64,000 nt of DNA from Streptomyces griseorubiginosus. GTDB taxonomy: Bacteria; Actinomycetota; Actinomycetes; Streptomycetales; Streptomycetaceae. Under the pieces are notes generated by a model that was not told where the DNA came from, ran no database searches, and worked only from the letters and a program-made list of their open reading frames with translations. How positions within the stretch are numbered: the stretch's first letter is position 1; each line of letters begins with the position of its first letter. The position numbers were made by a program, and so were the translations under genes. The DNA is taken from NCBI RefSeq assembly GCF_001514195.1, contig NZ_KQ948740.1, forward strand, positions 124,001 through 188,000. The letters are read 5' to 3'. Below are positions 35,148-43,758 of this stretch, in pieces.

Positions 35148-35735
35148 ATGAACGAGCGTCTGCGGGACTACCACGGCAAGCGGGACTTCGGCCGGACCGG
35201 TGAGCCCGAGGGCCGGGGCGGGCCTGGCGGCGAGGAGCCGCGGTTCGTCGTGCAGATCCACGACGCGAGCACGATGCACTTCGACTTCCGGCTCCAGGTC
35301 GGTGACGTGCTGAAGTCCTGGTCGATCCCCAAGGGCCCCTCCGATCTCCCCAAGGACAAGCGGCTCGCCGTGCCGACGGAGGACCATCCGCTGGAGTACG
35401 AGGAGTTCGAGGGGGTGATCCCGGCGGGCGAGTACGGCGGCGGCACGGTGATCGTGTGGGACCACGGCACGTACGAGCCCCTCAGCCACGACCGCAGGGG
35501 GAACCCCGTCGACTTCGCGGAGTCGCTGGAGCACGGGCACGCCACGTTCCGTCTCCACGGGACGAAGCTGCGGGGCGAGTACGCCCTCACCCGGTTCCGT
35601 GAGAACAACTGGCTGCTGGTCCGGACCACCAAGGGCCCGTCCCGCGGCCACGGCACCCCGGACCCCCACCGCGCCCGCTCGGCCCGCACGGGCCGCACCC
35701 TCGCCCAGGTCGCGGTGCAGGGGGCGGAGGACTGA
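35148..35735 (+). CDS. Stand-alone LigD-type 3'-phosphoesterase
   Basis: 195 residues covering only the phosphoesterase domain of bacterial LigD, which trims 3'-phosphate and 3'-ribonucleotide ends in end-joining repair. Residues matching the metal and catalytic set of Pseudomonas LigD are all here with the same spacing: His38, His44, Asp46, Arg48 (IHDASTMHFDFRL) and His80, Tyr84 (EDHPLEY). No ligase or polymerase domain. Short basic C-tail. The stop codon lies in a 29-bp tandem duplication. Confidence 0.93.
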   Translation: MNERLRDYHGKRDFGRTGEPEGRGGPGGEEPRFVVQIHDASTMHFDFRLQVGDVLKSWSIPKGPSDLPKDKRLAVPTEDHPLEYEEFEGVIPAGEYGGGTVIVWDHGTYEPLSHDRRGNPVDFAESLEHGHATFRLHGTKLRGEYALTRFRENNWLLVRTTKGPSRGHGTPDPHRARSARTGRTLAQVAVQGAED

Positions 35736-35788
35736 GCTGCGGGGGCCGTTGCGGTCCCTACTGAGCTGCGGGGGCCGTTGCGGTCCCT
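35731..35788. repeat. Perfect 29-bp tandem duplication across a stop codon
   Basis: The unit actgagctgcgggggccgtt plus gcggtccct occurs at 35731-35759 and 35760-35788. The first copy contains the TGA of the phosphoesterase; the second abuts the TAA (TTA on this strand) of the convergent VOC gene. No drift between copies, so it is recent or maintained. Confidence 0.92.
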
Positions 35789-36174
35789 TACCCGGCCGGG
35801 GCCAGACAGAACTCGTTTCCCTCGGGGTCGGTCAGAACGACATGACCCGCGTGCCGGGCTCGCACGGCCGCGCCGAGCCCGCTGAGACGCTCGATCTCCG
35901 CATCGAGGTCCGCCGCCCGCAGATCCAGGTGCACCCGGTTCTTCACTCGCTTGCCCTCCGGCACCAGCTGGAACCACAGGCGGGGTCCGCCGTTCGCCGG
36001 TTCGACCAGGACCGTCGGGTCGTCCTCGGCACTGTCGATCCCGAGGGAGCGCAGACGGGCGTGTTCCGCCTCGTCGTAGGGCGCGACGGCATGGTCGTCC
36101 AGGGCGGCGGCCCAGAAGCGGGCCGTGGCCCCGGGGCTGGCGCGGTCGAAGACGATGTCGTGGAGTCGCGCCAT
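35788..36174 (-). CDS. VOC superfamily (glyoxalase/bleomycin-resistance-like) protein
   Basis: 128 residues: LHDIVFDRASPGATARFWAAAL, LWFQLVPEGKRVKNRVHLDLRAADLDAEIERLSGLGA and GHVVLTDPEGNEFCLAP are the two beta-alpha-beta-beta-beta modules of Glyoxalase_6 proteins. A metal ligand could be His87 in VHLDL and Glu in GNEFCL. Function unknown; divergent from a secreted cupin gene. Confidence 0.88.
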   Translation of the reverse strand: MARLHDIVFDRASPGATARFWAAALDDHAVAPYDEAEHARLRSLGIDSAEDDPTVLVEPANGGPRLWFQLVPEGKRVKNRVHLDLRAADLDAEIERLSGLGAAVRARHAGHVVLTDPEGNEFCLAPAG

Positions 36175-36244
36175 CTCTTCATGCCGGCCGTGCCGACACG
36201 CGGTGTCATCCGGGTTTTCGGCCCCAACTCCGCTTCTCTGCCTC

Positions 36245-36275
36245 TATGTTCGCAACGACGTCCACGACACGTCGT
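36245..36275 (+). promoter_or_regulatory. Putative promoter/operator of the cupin gene
   Basis: TATGTT at 36245-36250 could be a -10 box. Just downstream, ACGACGT-ccacgac-ACGTCGT is a perfect 7-bp inverted repeat, 34 bp before the start codon. Position suggests an operator or a leader hairpin. Confidence 0.4.
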
Positions 36276-36308
36276 CGCTCACGCATTCCGAGCCAGGAGG
36301 CCTTCCCC

Positions 36309-36743
36309 ATGCGCACAGCGTTCCGTACCGCACTGACCGGCGCGGTCGTCACCGCCACCGTGCTGGCCGGCGGCACCGCCCACGCGACCCCGCCGGGCCC
36401 CGGAGTGGTCGGCACGCTGATCGCCCAGAAGACCGTGGGCGACACCGACTACGTGCTGAGGGAGATCACCGTGCCACCGGGGCAGGCCACCGGCTGGCAC
36501 TACCACGACGGCCCGGTCTACGGGTACGTCAAGCAGGGCACGCTCAGCCACTATCACGCCGACTGCGCGAGCGACGGCGTCTATCCGCAGGGCACGGTCG
36601 TACGCGAGCCGGGTGGACCGGGCGATGTGCACCTGGGCCGCAACGAGGGCACCACCCCGCTCGTCCTGGAGGTGCTCTACGTGCTGCCGCACGGCTCGCC
36701 GTACTCGGAGGACGTGCCGAACCCCGGCTGCTCCTTCCAGTGA
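36309..36743 (+). CDS. Secreted cupin-domain protein
   Basis: 144 residues from ATG with AGGAGG upstream. Sec signal MRTAFRTALTGAVVTATVLA with cleavage near AHA-TPP. Cupin motif GWHYHDGPVYGYVKQGTLSHYHADC (His-x-His ... Glu replaced) and second motif VHLGRNEGTTPLVLEVLYV. Export plus cupin suggests an extracellular metal- or sugar-binding protein; no catalytic function can be assigned. Its stop begins an imperfect 24-bp repeat. Confidence 0.85.
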   Translation: MRTAFRTALTGAVVTATVLAGGTAHATPPGPGVVGTLIAQKTVGDTDYVLREITVPPGQATGWHYHDGPVYGYVKQGTLSHYHADCASDGVYPQGTVVREPGGPGDVHLGRNEGTTPLVLEVLYVLPHGSPYSEDVPNPGCSFQ

Positions 36744-36784
36744 GCGGCCCGGTGGACGGCCCGGTGAGCGGCCTGGACACGGCG
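36741..36784. repeat. Imperfect 24-bp duplication starting at a stop codon
   Basis: tgagcggcccggtggacggc with ccgg (36741-36764) is followed by tgagcggcctggacacggcg. The second copy has lost three bases but keeps TGA in place. It fills nearly the whole gap between the cupin stop and the convergent SpoIIE-type phosphatase stop. Confidence 0.65.
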
Positions 36785-36785
36785 A

Positions 36786-39176
36786 TCAGAGGTCGAGCGG
36801 TTCCAGCGACTGCTCGGCCCAGATCGTCTTGCCGCTGCCCGTCTGCCGGCTCCCCCAGCGCTGGGTGAGCTGGGCGACCAGCAGCAGCCCGCGGCCGCCC
36901 TCGTCGAAGGCGTGGGCGCGCCGCAGGTGCGGCGAGGTGGAACTGCCGTCGGAGACCTCGCAGATGAGGGTGCGGTCGCGGATCAGCCGCAGCTGGATGG
37001 GCGGTGCCCCGTACCGGATGGCGTTGGTGACCAGCTCGCTGACGACGAGTTCGGTCACGAAGGAGGCCTCCTCCAGTCCCCAGGCGGCGAGTTGCTCGGT
37101 GGCGGCCTGCCGGGTCGCGGCGACGTGCGCGGGGTCCGGTTCGACGTCCCAGGTGGCGACCCGGTCCGCGCCGAGGGCCCGGGTCCGGGCCAGCAGCAGG
37201 GCCACGTCGTCGCCGGGCTCCTCGGGCAGTACGGCCTTCAGGACGGAGTCGCACAGGTCGTCGAGGGTGTCCGTCCTCGCCGCCAGCGCCCGGCACAGTT
37301 CCTCGGTGGCGTGGTCGACGTCGCGGTCCCGGTCCTCGATGAGCCCGTCCGTGTAGAGGGCGACGACGGCGCCCTCGGGCAGTTCGATCTCGGTGGCCTC
37401 GAAGGGCAGGCCCCCGACGCCGAGCGGCGGCCCCGCGCTCAGCGGGAGGAGCCGGGTGGTGCCGTCCGGCAGGACGAGGGCGGGCGGCGGGTGACCGGCG
37501 GCAGCGGCGGTCAGGCGGCGCGAGACCGGGTCGTAGACGGCGTAGAGGCAGGTGGCGCCCAGTTCGGCGACCTCGATGCCCTCGTCGGGGCGGTCGTCGG
37601 AGGCGAGGTGGGTCACCAGGTCGTCGAGGTGGGTGAGGAGCTCGTCGGGCGGCAGATCGACGTCGGCGAGGGTGCGCACGGCCGTACAGAGGCGGCCCAT
37701 GGTCGCCGAGGACGGGATGCCGTGGCCGACGACGTCACCGACCACGAGGGCGACCCGGCTGCCGGAGAGCGGGATGACGTCGAACCAGTCGCCGCCGATG
37801 CCGGCCAGCGAGCCGGAGGGCAGATAGCGGTGGGCGACCTCGACCGCGGCCTGTCCGGGCAGCCCGCGCGGCAGAAGACTGTTCTGGAGAGCCAGGGCGG
37901 TGGTGCGCTCGCGGGCGAAGCGGCGGGCGTTGTCGATGCAGACGGCGGCCCGGCTGGCGAGTTCCTCGCCGAGGACGGCGTCGTCCTCGCCGAAGTCGTC
38001 GGGGTGGGCGATGCGGACGGCGACCACCACACCGAGGGTGGTGCCGCGGGCCTTGAGCGGCACCGCGAGCATGGAGTGGACGCCCTCGCGGAAGGAGCGG
38101 CCGGCCGGGGCGCGGGCGTTGCGTTCGGCGACCCAGCTGATGAATTCGGGTTCGCCGGCCTGGCTCACGACCGCCCGGCCGTTCCGCAGGGACCGGGCGG
38201 GGGGCGAGGAGGCGTGGTAGGTGTCGGCCGCGCCGAGGCGGACGGCGGCCTCGGGGGTGCCCTCGTGTCCGGAGCCGTGGGCGACGCGCTGGAGGACGAT
38301 GTCGCCCTCGAGCACGGTCGGTGGTTCGTCGGCGCCGAGCACCCATTCGAGGAGGTCGACGCTGGCGAAGTCGGCGTAGCGGGGCACGAGCAGTTCGACG
38401 AGTTCCTCGGCGGTGCGCACCACGTCGAGGGTGGTGCCGATGGCGGTCGCCGCCTCGTTGAGCAGGGCCAGTCGCTGGCGGGCCCAGTACTGGTTGCTGC
38501 TGTCGAAGGCGGCCAGGGCGACGCCGGTCACCTCTCCGGAGTCCTCGTCCCGGACCGGCCACATCTCGATGCTCCAGGCGTGTTCCCGGTTGAGGGAGGG
38601 GGCGCCGGTGAAGCTCTCGTAGCGCACGGGCAGGCCCGTCTCGGCGACCTGGCGCAGATGCGCGTGGAATCCCCGGCTGTGCTCGGCGTCCTCGATGGTC
38701 TCCGGGAAATGCCGGCCGAGCAGGGCCTCCTCGGGCACCCCCATCACCCGGCAGGCCACGTCGTTGAGGCGCAGGTAGTGCTGGTCGGGGTCGAACACCG
38801 ACATGGACATGGACGCCTGCTGGAAGGCCTGCTCGGCGACGGAAGGTTCCCTTGAGGCGGGCGGCCGGGCGGTGAGCACGTACGCGACGGGGGTGCCGTC
38901 GGAGCCTGCGAGGGGACACCCCTCCACGAAGTGCGTGAGAGGGGAACCGTCGCGGTGTCGCAGGACGACGGTCCCCTTCAGCGCCGCCACGGCGGGCCCC
39001 GGCGGGTCCTCGGCGAGCAGCTCCCGGGCCGCCCGTCCCACGACCTCCTCGGCCGTGTACCCCGTCAGCCTCCGAGCGCCCTCGCTCCAGCCCGTCACAA
39101 CGCCTGCGGTATCGATGACCGCCGTAGCGGAGACGTGCTCCATATCGTCCAGGATGGTCCCTTTGTCGGACCGCAT
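36786..39176 (-). CDS. PAS-PAS-GAF-SpoIIE phosphatase with C-terminal RsbW-like ATPase domain
   Basis: 796 residues. PAS1 about 15-105 (VSATAVIDTAGVVTGWSEGARRLTGYTAEEVVG), PAS2 115-230, GAF 240-410, PP2C/SpoIIE 430-640 (LPSGSLAGIGGDWFDVIPL, VVGDVVGHGIPSSATMGRL, ALYTDGLIEDRDRDVD) and HATPase_c_2 660-796 (VTELVVSELVTNAIRYG, DEGGRGLLLVAQL). This arrangement links signal sensing to a partner-switch: the phosphatase dephosphorylates an anti-anti-sigma factor and the ATPase acts as an anti-sigma kinase. Start ATG 39176 or 39143 (MEHVSATAV). The SigB-type factor later in the window is a plausible but unproven target. Confidence 0.93.
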   Translation of the reverse strand: MRSDKGTILDDMEHVSATAVIDTAGVVTGWSEGARRLTGYTAEEVVGRAARELLAEDPPGPAVAALKGTVVLRHRDGSPLTHFVEGCPLAGSDGTPVAYVLTARPPASREPSVAEQAFQQASMSMSVFDPDQHYLRLNDVACRVMGVPEEALLGRHFPETIEDAEHSRGFHAHLRQVAETGLPVRYESFTGAPSLNREHAWSIEMWPVRDEDSGEVTGVALAAFDSSNQYWARQRLALLNEAATAIGTTLDVVRTAEELVELLVPRYADFASVDLLEWVLGADEPPTVLEGDIVLQRVAHGSGHEGTPEAAVRLGAADTYHASSPPARSLRNGRAVVSQAGEPEFISWVAERNARAPAGRSFREGVHSMLAVPLKARGTTLGVVVAVRIAHPDDFGEDDAVLGEELASRAAVCIDNARRFARERTTALALQNSLLPRGLPGQAAVEVAHRYLPSGSLAGIGGDWFDVIPLSGSRVALVVGDVVGHGIPSSATMGRLCTAVRTLADVDLPPDELLTHLDDLVTHLASDDRPDEGIEVAELGATCLYAVYDPVSRRLTAAAAGHPPPALVLPDGTTRLLPLSAGPPLGVGGLPFEATEIELPEGAVVALYTDGLIEDRDRDVDHATEELCRALAARTDTLDDLCDSVLKAVLPEEPGDDVALLLARTRALGADRVATWDVEPDPAHVAATRQAATEQLAAWGLEEASFVTELVVSELVTNAIRYGAPPIQLRLIRDRTLICEVSDGSSTSPHLRRAHAFDEGGRGLLLVAQLTQRWGSRQTGSGKTIWAEQSLEPLDL

Positions 39177-39207
39177 CAACCGAAACGGGGCAACCGGGCC
39201 CCGTGCG

Positions 39208-39675
39208 TCACGACCGGTGGGCGCGCAGGGCTTCGAGGGCGCGGTCGGCGTGGGTGTTCATGCGCAGTTCGCTGCGGACGACCTCCAGGACCGTGCGGTC
39301 CTCGGCGATGACGAAGGTGACCCGCTTGGTGGGGGCCAGGGAGAAGCCGCGCTTGACGCCGAACAGCTCACGCACGGTGCCGTCGGCGTCGGAGAGCAGG
39401 GGCATGCCGAGCGCGTGCTGTCCGGCGAACTCCTGCTGCCGTTCCACGGTGTCGCCGCTGATGCCGACCGGGCGGGCGCCGACCGCGGCGAACTCCGCGG
39501 CGAGGTCGCGGAAGTGGCAGGCCTCCGCGGTGCAGCCGGCGGTCAGGGCGGCGGGGTAGAAGAAGAGGACGACCGGGCCGTCGGCGAGCAGCTCGGAGAG
39601 CTTGCGGCCGGTGCCGGTCTCGTCGGGGAGCTCGAAGTCCTCGACGATGTCCCCGGTCTCGATCGTCCTGCTCAT
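39208..39675 (-). CDS. bcp: Peroxiredoxin, BCP/PrxQ type
   Basis: 155 residues. VVLFFYPAALTAGCTAEACHF carries peroxidatic Cys48 and resolving Cys53 five residues later, the PrxQ pattern. Reduces H2O2 and organic peroxides with thioredoxin. ATG overlaps the stop of the upstream DoxX-like gene (ATGA), with AAGGGCCAGG as ribosome site. Confidence 0.93.
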   Translation of the reverse strand: MSRTIETGDIVEDFELPDETGTGRKLSELLADGPVVLFFYPAALTAGCTAEACHFRDLAAEFAAVGARPVGISGDTVERQQEFAGQHALGMPLLSDADGTVRELFGVKRGFSLAPTKRVTFVIAEDRTVLEVVRSELRMNTHADRALEALRAHRS

Positions 39676-40052
39676 GCCTGGCCCTTCCCGTTCTCGGCGA
39701 TGCTGCGTGCCCACAGCACGAGCGGTATCTGGAGCGGCAGCCGTCCGATGGCCGCCGCCTTCTGGGGCGCGGGGCGGTGGCGCCAGTCGACGGCCATCTT
39801 GACGTTGGCGGGGAACACGCCGACGAAGAAGGCGGCGGTGGCCAGGGCTGCCGTACGCCGGGTCTTCGGCAGCGCGAGACCGGCGGCGAGCGCGAGTTCC
39901 ACGGCGCCGCTCGCGTAGGTCCAGGTGCGGGGCTCGCCGGGCAGGGCCCGCGGGATGGTCGCGTCGAAGGAACGCGGGGTGGCGAAATGGGCGACGCCGG
40001 CGGTGGCCAGCAGTCCGGCGAGCACCAGGGGCGAACGTGGGGACCGGGACAC
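39672..40052 (-). CDS. DoxX-like small membrane protein
   Basis: 126 residues from GTG with AGGAGGAACC upstream. Four hydrophobic helices: LVLAGLLATAGVAHFATP, TWTYASGAVELALAAGLALP, RRTAALATAAFFVGVFPANV and LPLQIPLVLWARSI. AGVAHFATPRSFDATIPRALPGEPRTWTYASGAVELALA is the DoxX/MauE-like pattern. Translational coupling to a peroxiredoxin suggests a membrane-associated oxidative-stress role, as reported for other DoxX-type proteins. Confidence 0.85.
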   Translation of the reverse strand: MSRSPRSPLVLAGLLATAGVAHFATPRSFDATIPRALPGEPRTWTYASGAVELALAAGLALPKTRRTAALATAAFFVGVFPANVKMAVDWRHRPAPQKAAAIGRLPLQIPLVLWARSIAENGKGQA

Positions 40053-40152
40053 GGTTCCTCCTTCGGGGGGCTGCCGCGCACATTACTGGACGGTACGGCG
40101 GCCTCCGGCGGCGGGCTGTGAGGTAGTGCCGGGTTCGCTTGTCGGGCGGGTG

Positions 40153-40198
40153 CGGGTTCGTCGTGGCTGGTCGCGGAGTTCCCCGCGCCCCTAGGGGG
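40153..40198. repeat. Copy of a common Streptomyces intergenic repeat
   Basis: Contains gtggctggtcgcggagttcc followed by ccgcgcccctaggggg. The near-identical string (usually with tcgcgcag) recurs between genes in many Streptomyces genomes. It lies between two genes on the minus strand, downstream of the TetR gene only on one side. This statement rests on memory of such genomes. Confidence 0.65.
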
Positions 40199-40227
40199 TT
40201 GCAGGACCCGGCGGACGTAAGGGCCCC

Positions 40228-40881
40228 CTACCGTCCCGTCGGTGTGACGGGGGCCGTCCACAGGGCGACCACCGCGTCACCGAGGCCGGTGGCCGCGTCG
40301 TGCCAGCTGGCGCGTGGGGTCGGGGTGTTCTCCGCGAGGGCCCGTTCGCGGTCGGCGGCCATGTGCACGATCAGATGGCGGGCCATCTCACCGCGCTCGG
40401 CACGCACGTCGGCGGGCAGTTCGGGCAGACAGCGGTTCAGCCCTTCGACGATCTTCCGCAGCGACGGCGAGGTCATGGACTCCTCGACCATGATCTGCTG
40501 GAGCACCGGGTCGGTCATGACCTGGGCGCAGAACCGGGCGAACCAGGTGGGGCTGCCCAGCGCGGCCAGGTGTTCGGGCACGGGCCGGACCAGGCAGTCC
40601 ACCCAGTCGCGTACGTCGGTGGAGTCGCCCGTCTCGGCCAGCAGCCGTGCCCGGATCTCCTCGATGCGGACCTGGTGCTTGCGGGCGATCGCCCGGACCA
40701 GGTCCGCCTTGGTGCCGAAGTGGTAGCCGACCGCGGTGTTGTTGCCCTGCCCGGCCGCCTCGCTGACCTGACGGTTGGACACCGCGAGGACACCGCGCTC
40801 GGCGAAGAGGCGCTCCGCGGCGGTCAGGATCAGCTCCCTGGTGGCGCTGACCTGCTCCTCGCGTACCGTCCTGCCCGCCAT
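40228..40881 (-). CDS. TetR family regulator
   Basis: 217 residues from ATG (MAGRTVREEQVSATRE). HTH LILTAAERLFAERGVLAVSNRQVSEAAGQGNNTAVGYHFGTKADLVRAI; the insertion GQGNNTAVGYHFG is a known subgroup form. The ligand domain has DWVDCLVRPVPEHLAALGSPTWFARFCAQVMTDP. Divergent from an MFS exporter with a palindromic operator between; probably its repressor. Confidence 0.92.
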   Translation of the reverse strand: MAGRTVREEQVSATRELILTAAERLFAERGVLAVSNRQVSEAAGQGNNTAVGYHFGTKADLVRAIARKHQVRIEEIRARLLAETGDSTDVRDWVDCLVRPVPEHLAALGSPTWFARFCAQVMTDPVLQQIMVEESMTSPSLRKIVEGLNRCLPELPADVRAERGEMARHLIVHMAADRERALAENTPTPRASWHDAATGLGDAVVALWTAPVTPTGR

Positions 40882-41096
40882 GACCACCACCGCACCGGGA
40901 CTTCGCTGACCCCTCCGACGGCCAGTCCCACGAGCCGCCCGAGGCCGTCGGCGGTGCGACGGTCTCCAGTGCGGGAAGCCTACGCAACCGCACGCCGGAG
41001 CCGAACCGGCCTCTCGGCACACCCGCCGCCTCGCCACGTCCGACCGACAGGGCACACCCGACCGCCGTACGACCGACCCAGCCGGAGCCCTTATGG

Positions 41097-41116
41097 TAAG
41101 TCAAGCACCTGACTTA
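41097..41116. promoter_or_regulatory. TetR operator before the MFS exporter
   Basis: TAAGTCA-agcacc-TGACTTA, a perfect 7-bp inverted repeat 47 bp upstream of the MFS start, overlapping a possible -10 TTATGGT. It fits the paired TetR/efflux layout. Confidence 0.7.
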
Positions 41117-41162
41117 ATCTCCCCCCGGCACCCTGCCGCCTCGCCCCCCATGGAGGCCTTTC

Positions 41163-42647
41163 ATGACCGACGCTCCCGCCAGTTCCGCCGACGCGGGCGC
41201 CGTGACCCCGCCGCGGACGGGCGCCGTGGTAGCGGTGCTGGCCTGCGCCGGAATCGTCGTCTCCCTGATGCAGACCCTGGTGATCCCGATCGTCCCGGAG
41301 CTGCCGAAGCTGCTCGACGCGCCGGCCTCGGACACCGCCTGGGCGGTCACGGCGACGCTGCTCGCCGCCGCCGTGGCCACCCCGGTGGTCGGCAGGCTCG
41401 GCGACATGTTCGGCAAGCGCCGGATGCTGCTGGTCAGTGTGGTGATGCTGGTCGCCGGATCGGTCGTCTGCGGCCTGAGCGACGCCCTGGTCCCGATGAT
41501 CGTCGGCCGTGCCCTCCAGGGCCTGTCCTCCGGCGTCATCCCGCTCGGCATCAGCATCATGCGCGACGAACTGCCCGCCGACCGCCTGGCCGGCGCCACC
41601 GCGCTGATGAGCGCCTCCCTGGGTGTCGGCGGCGCCCTGGGACTGCCCACCGCCGCGCTGATCGCGGACAACTTCGACTGGCACGTCCTGTTCTGGGCGT
41701 CGGCCGCCATGGGCGCGACAGCCCTGATCCTGGTCCTGGCGTTCGTGCCGGAGTCCCGGGTGCGCACCGGCGGCCGCTTCGACGCGGTCGGCGCGGTCGG
41801 CATGGCCGCGGGACTGGTCTCGCTGCTGCTGGCCATTTCCAAGGGCGCCGACTGGGGCTGGACCAGCGGCACCACACTCGGCCTGTTCGCCGCGGCCGTG
41901 CTCATCCTGCTGACCTGGGGCTTCTTCGAGCTGCGCACCGCCCAGCCGCTGGTCGACCTGCGCACCACCGCCCGCCGCCAGGTGCTCTTCACCAACCTCG
42001 CCTCGATCGCGATCGGCTTCTCGATGTTCGCGATGTCGCTGGTCCTGCCGCAGCTGCTCCAGCTGCCCACCCAAACGGGCTACGGCCTCGGCAGGTCCCT
42101 GCTGACCGCCGGTCTCGTCATGGCCCCGTCAGGCCTGGTGATGATGGCCCTGGCCCCGGTCTCGGCGGCGGTCTCCAAGGCCAAGGGCCCCAAGGTGACG
42201 CTGATGATCGGCGCGCTGATCGTGGCCGCGGGCTACGGGCTCAACATCGTGCTGATGTCCGAGGTGTGGCACCTGGTGATGGTCTCGTGCGTGATCGGGG
42301 CCGGTATCGGGTTCACGTACGGCTCGATGCCCGCGCTCATCATGGGCGCCGTGCCCGCCTCGGAGACGGCGGCCGCGAACAGCCTCAACACGCTCATGCG
42401 ATCCATCGGTACGTCGACGGCGAGCGCCATCGCCGGTGTGGTCCTGGCACAGATGACGATCGATCTCGGCGGCTACGCACTGCCGTCCGAGAACGGTTTC
42501 AGGACCGTCATGGCGATCGGCGCCGGAGCGGCCCTTCTCGCCTTCGCCATCGCGTCGTTCATCCCCCGCCCGCGCGTCGCGACGCCGGAGGCCTCCGCCG
42601 CACCCACCACGGAGGCGACCTCGGCGGGAGCGCCGTCCGGCAACTGA
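41163..42647 (+). CDS. MFS transporter, DHA2 family (14 helices)
   Basis: 494 residues with about 14 hydrophobic segments. Motif A is GRLGDMFGKRRMLL and motif C-like ALMSASLGVGGALGLPTAALI; MQTLVIPIVPELPKLLDA is the usual N-terminal DHA2 signature. Proton-driven drug efflux is most likely, controlled by the divergent TetR protein. Confidence 0.93.
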   Translation: MTDAPASSADAGAVTPPRTGAVVAVLACAGIVVSLMQTLVIPIVPELPKLLDAPASDTAWAVTATLLAAAVATPVVGRLGDMFGKRRMLLVSVVMLVAGSVVCGLSDALVPMIVGRALQGLSSGVIPLGISIMRDELPADRLAGATALMSASLGVGGALGLPTAALIADNFDWHVLFWASAAMGATALILVLAFVPESRVRTGGRFDAVGAVGMAAGLVSLLLAISKGADWGWTSGTTLGLFAAAVLILLTWGFFELRTAQPLVDLRTTARRQVLFTNLASIAIGFSMFAMSLVLPQLLQLPTQTGYGLGRSLLTAGLVMAPSGLVMMALAPVSAAVSKAKGPKVTLMIGALIVAAGYGLNIVLMSEVWHLVMVSCVIGAGIGFTYGSMPALIMGAVPASETAAANSLNTLMRSIGTSTASAIAGVVLAQMTIDLGGYALPSENGFRTVMAIGAGAALLAFAIASFIPRPRVATPEASAAPTTEATSAGAPSGN

Positions 42648-42656
42648 GAGGTACGC

Positions 42657-42690
42657 CCTGCCGGCCACCGCGCGGTGGCCGGCAGGTTTC
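42657..42690 (+). terminator. Perfect 15-bp palindromic terminator after the MFS gene
   Basis: CCTGCCGGCCACCGC is followed directly by its exact reverse complement GCGGTGGCCGGCAGG and then TTTCT. Ends the MFS transcript 10 bp after the stop. The right arm ccggcaggttt recurs as cccggcaggttcct 27 bp further on, another imperfect 3'-end duplication. Confidence 0.88.
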
Positions 42691-42882
42691 TCCGGCCCGC
42701 ACGCCCGGCAGGTTCCTGAGGCCCGCCCGCATCCCGCGCAGACGTCATGGGTCCTGCCCAGGGAGGAGACGCACCCCGGCGCGTACTGCGTTCTCAGTAG
42801 CCGTGATGGTCGGCGGAGGTACGACGACGGGGAGGCCGGGACCAGGAAGAATGGAGCCGTCCAGCACGCGACCGGAGAGCGG

Positions 42883-43074
42883 ATGAGCATGCCCCTGCGG
42901 GATTACGCCGACGATCATGTCCGTACGGTCGTCGCCGCGGCGACCGGGCTGCGGTTGCCCGCGCCACCGCAGGACGACGAGGGCGAACCCGTCACCGATC
43001 GGCCCGACGAGGCGGCACACCCCGGGCTCCCCCTGCTCCCCACCGGCCCGGAACGCCAGGAACGGACACCATGA
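42883..43074 (+). CDS. Small protein, 63 aa, translationally coupled to a response regulator
   Basis: Not recognised. MSMPLRDYADDHVRTVVAAA then a Pro/Asp/Glu-rich tail; no membrane or signal segment. Ribosome site GGAGAGCGG precedes the ATG and the TGA overlaps the response-regulator ATG as ATGA. It stands where a histidine kinase would normally sit but has none of its motifs. A leader-type coupling role or a small partner of the regulator are both possible. Confidence 0.55.
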   Translation: MSMPLRDYADDHVRTVVAAATGLRLPAPPQDDEGEPVTDRPDEAAHPGLPLLPTGPERQERTP

Positions 43075-43754
43075 CCATCCGCGTGCTGCTCGCCGACGAC
43101 CAGGCCCTGCTGCGGGCCACCTTCCGGATCCTCATCGACTCGTGCGACGACATGGAGGTGGTCGCGGAGGCCCCCGACGGTGCCGCGGCCCTGGACCTCG
43201 CACGCGTCCACCACCCCGACGTGATCCTCATGGACATCCGGATGCCGGGGACCGACGGCCTGGCCGCCACGTCCGCGATCTGCGCGGATCCCGAGCTCTC
43301 CGGCACCCGGGTGCTGATCCTGACCACGTTCGAGATCGACGAGTACGTGGCCCAGGCACTGCGGGCCGGGGCCAGCGGCTTCCTGGGCAAGGACGTCACC
43401 GCCGAGGACCTGCTCGCCGGGATCCGGACCGTGGCGGCAGGTGACTCCCTGCTCTCCCCCGGCGCCACCCGCACCCTGATCACCCGCTTCCTGTCGGCCC
43501 CGGGACTCGGCACCCGGCTCGCGGCCGCCGACGACCTGACGGGTCTCACCACCCGGGAGCGCGAGGTGATGGCCTGGGTCGCCGAAGGGCACTCCAACGA
43601 GGAGATCGCGGCGAAGCTCTTCGTCAGCCCTCTGACGGTCCGCACCCACGTCCACCGCGCGATGACCAAGCTGGGCGCACGGGACCGCGCCCAGCTCGTG
43701 GTGATGGCCTACCAGTCGGGTCTGGTGCAGGCCCTGCCGCCCGAGGAGCGCTGA
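43071..43754 (+). CDS. NarL/FixJ response regulator without adjacent kinase
   Basis: 227 residues. Receiver domain with LADDQALLRATFRIL, Asp55 in LMDIRMPGTDG and GKDVTAEDLL; HTH LTTREREVMAWVAEGHSNEEIAAKLFVSPLTVRTHVHRAM. The usual partner kinase is absent: upstream is a 63-residue coupled frame and downstream a convergent TetR gene 4 bp away. An orphan regulator. Confidence 0.93.
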   Translation: MTIRVLLADDQALLRATFRILIDSCDDMEVVAEAPDGAAALDLARVHHPDVILMDIRMPGTDGLAATSAICADPELSGTRVLILTTFEIDEYVAQALRAGASGFLGKDVTAEDLLAGIRTVAAGDSLLSPGATRTLITRFLSAPGLGTRLAAADDLTGLTTREREVMAWVAEGHSNEEIAAKLFVSPLTVRTHVHRAMTKLGARDRAQLVVMAYQSGLVQALPPEER

Positions 43755-43758
43755 CCGC

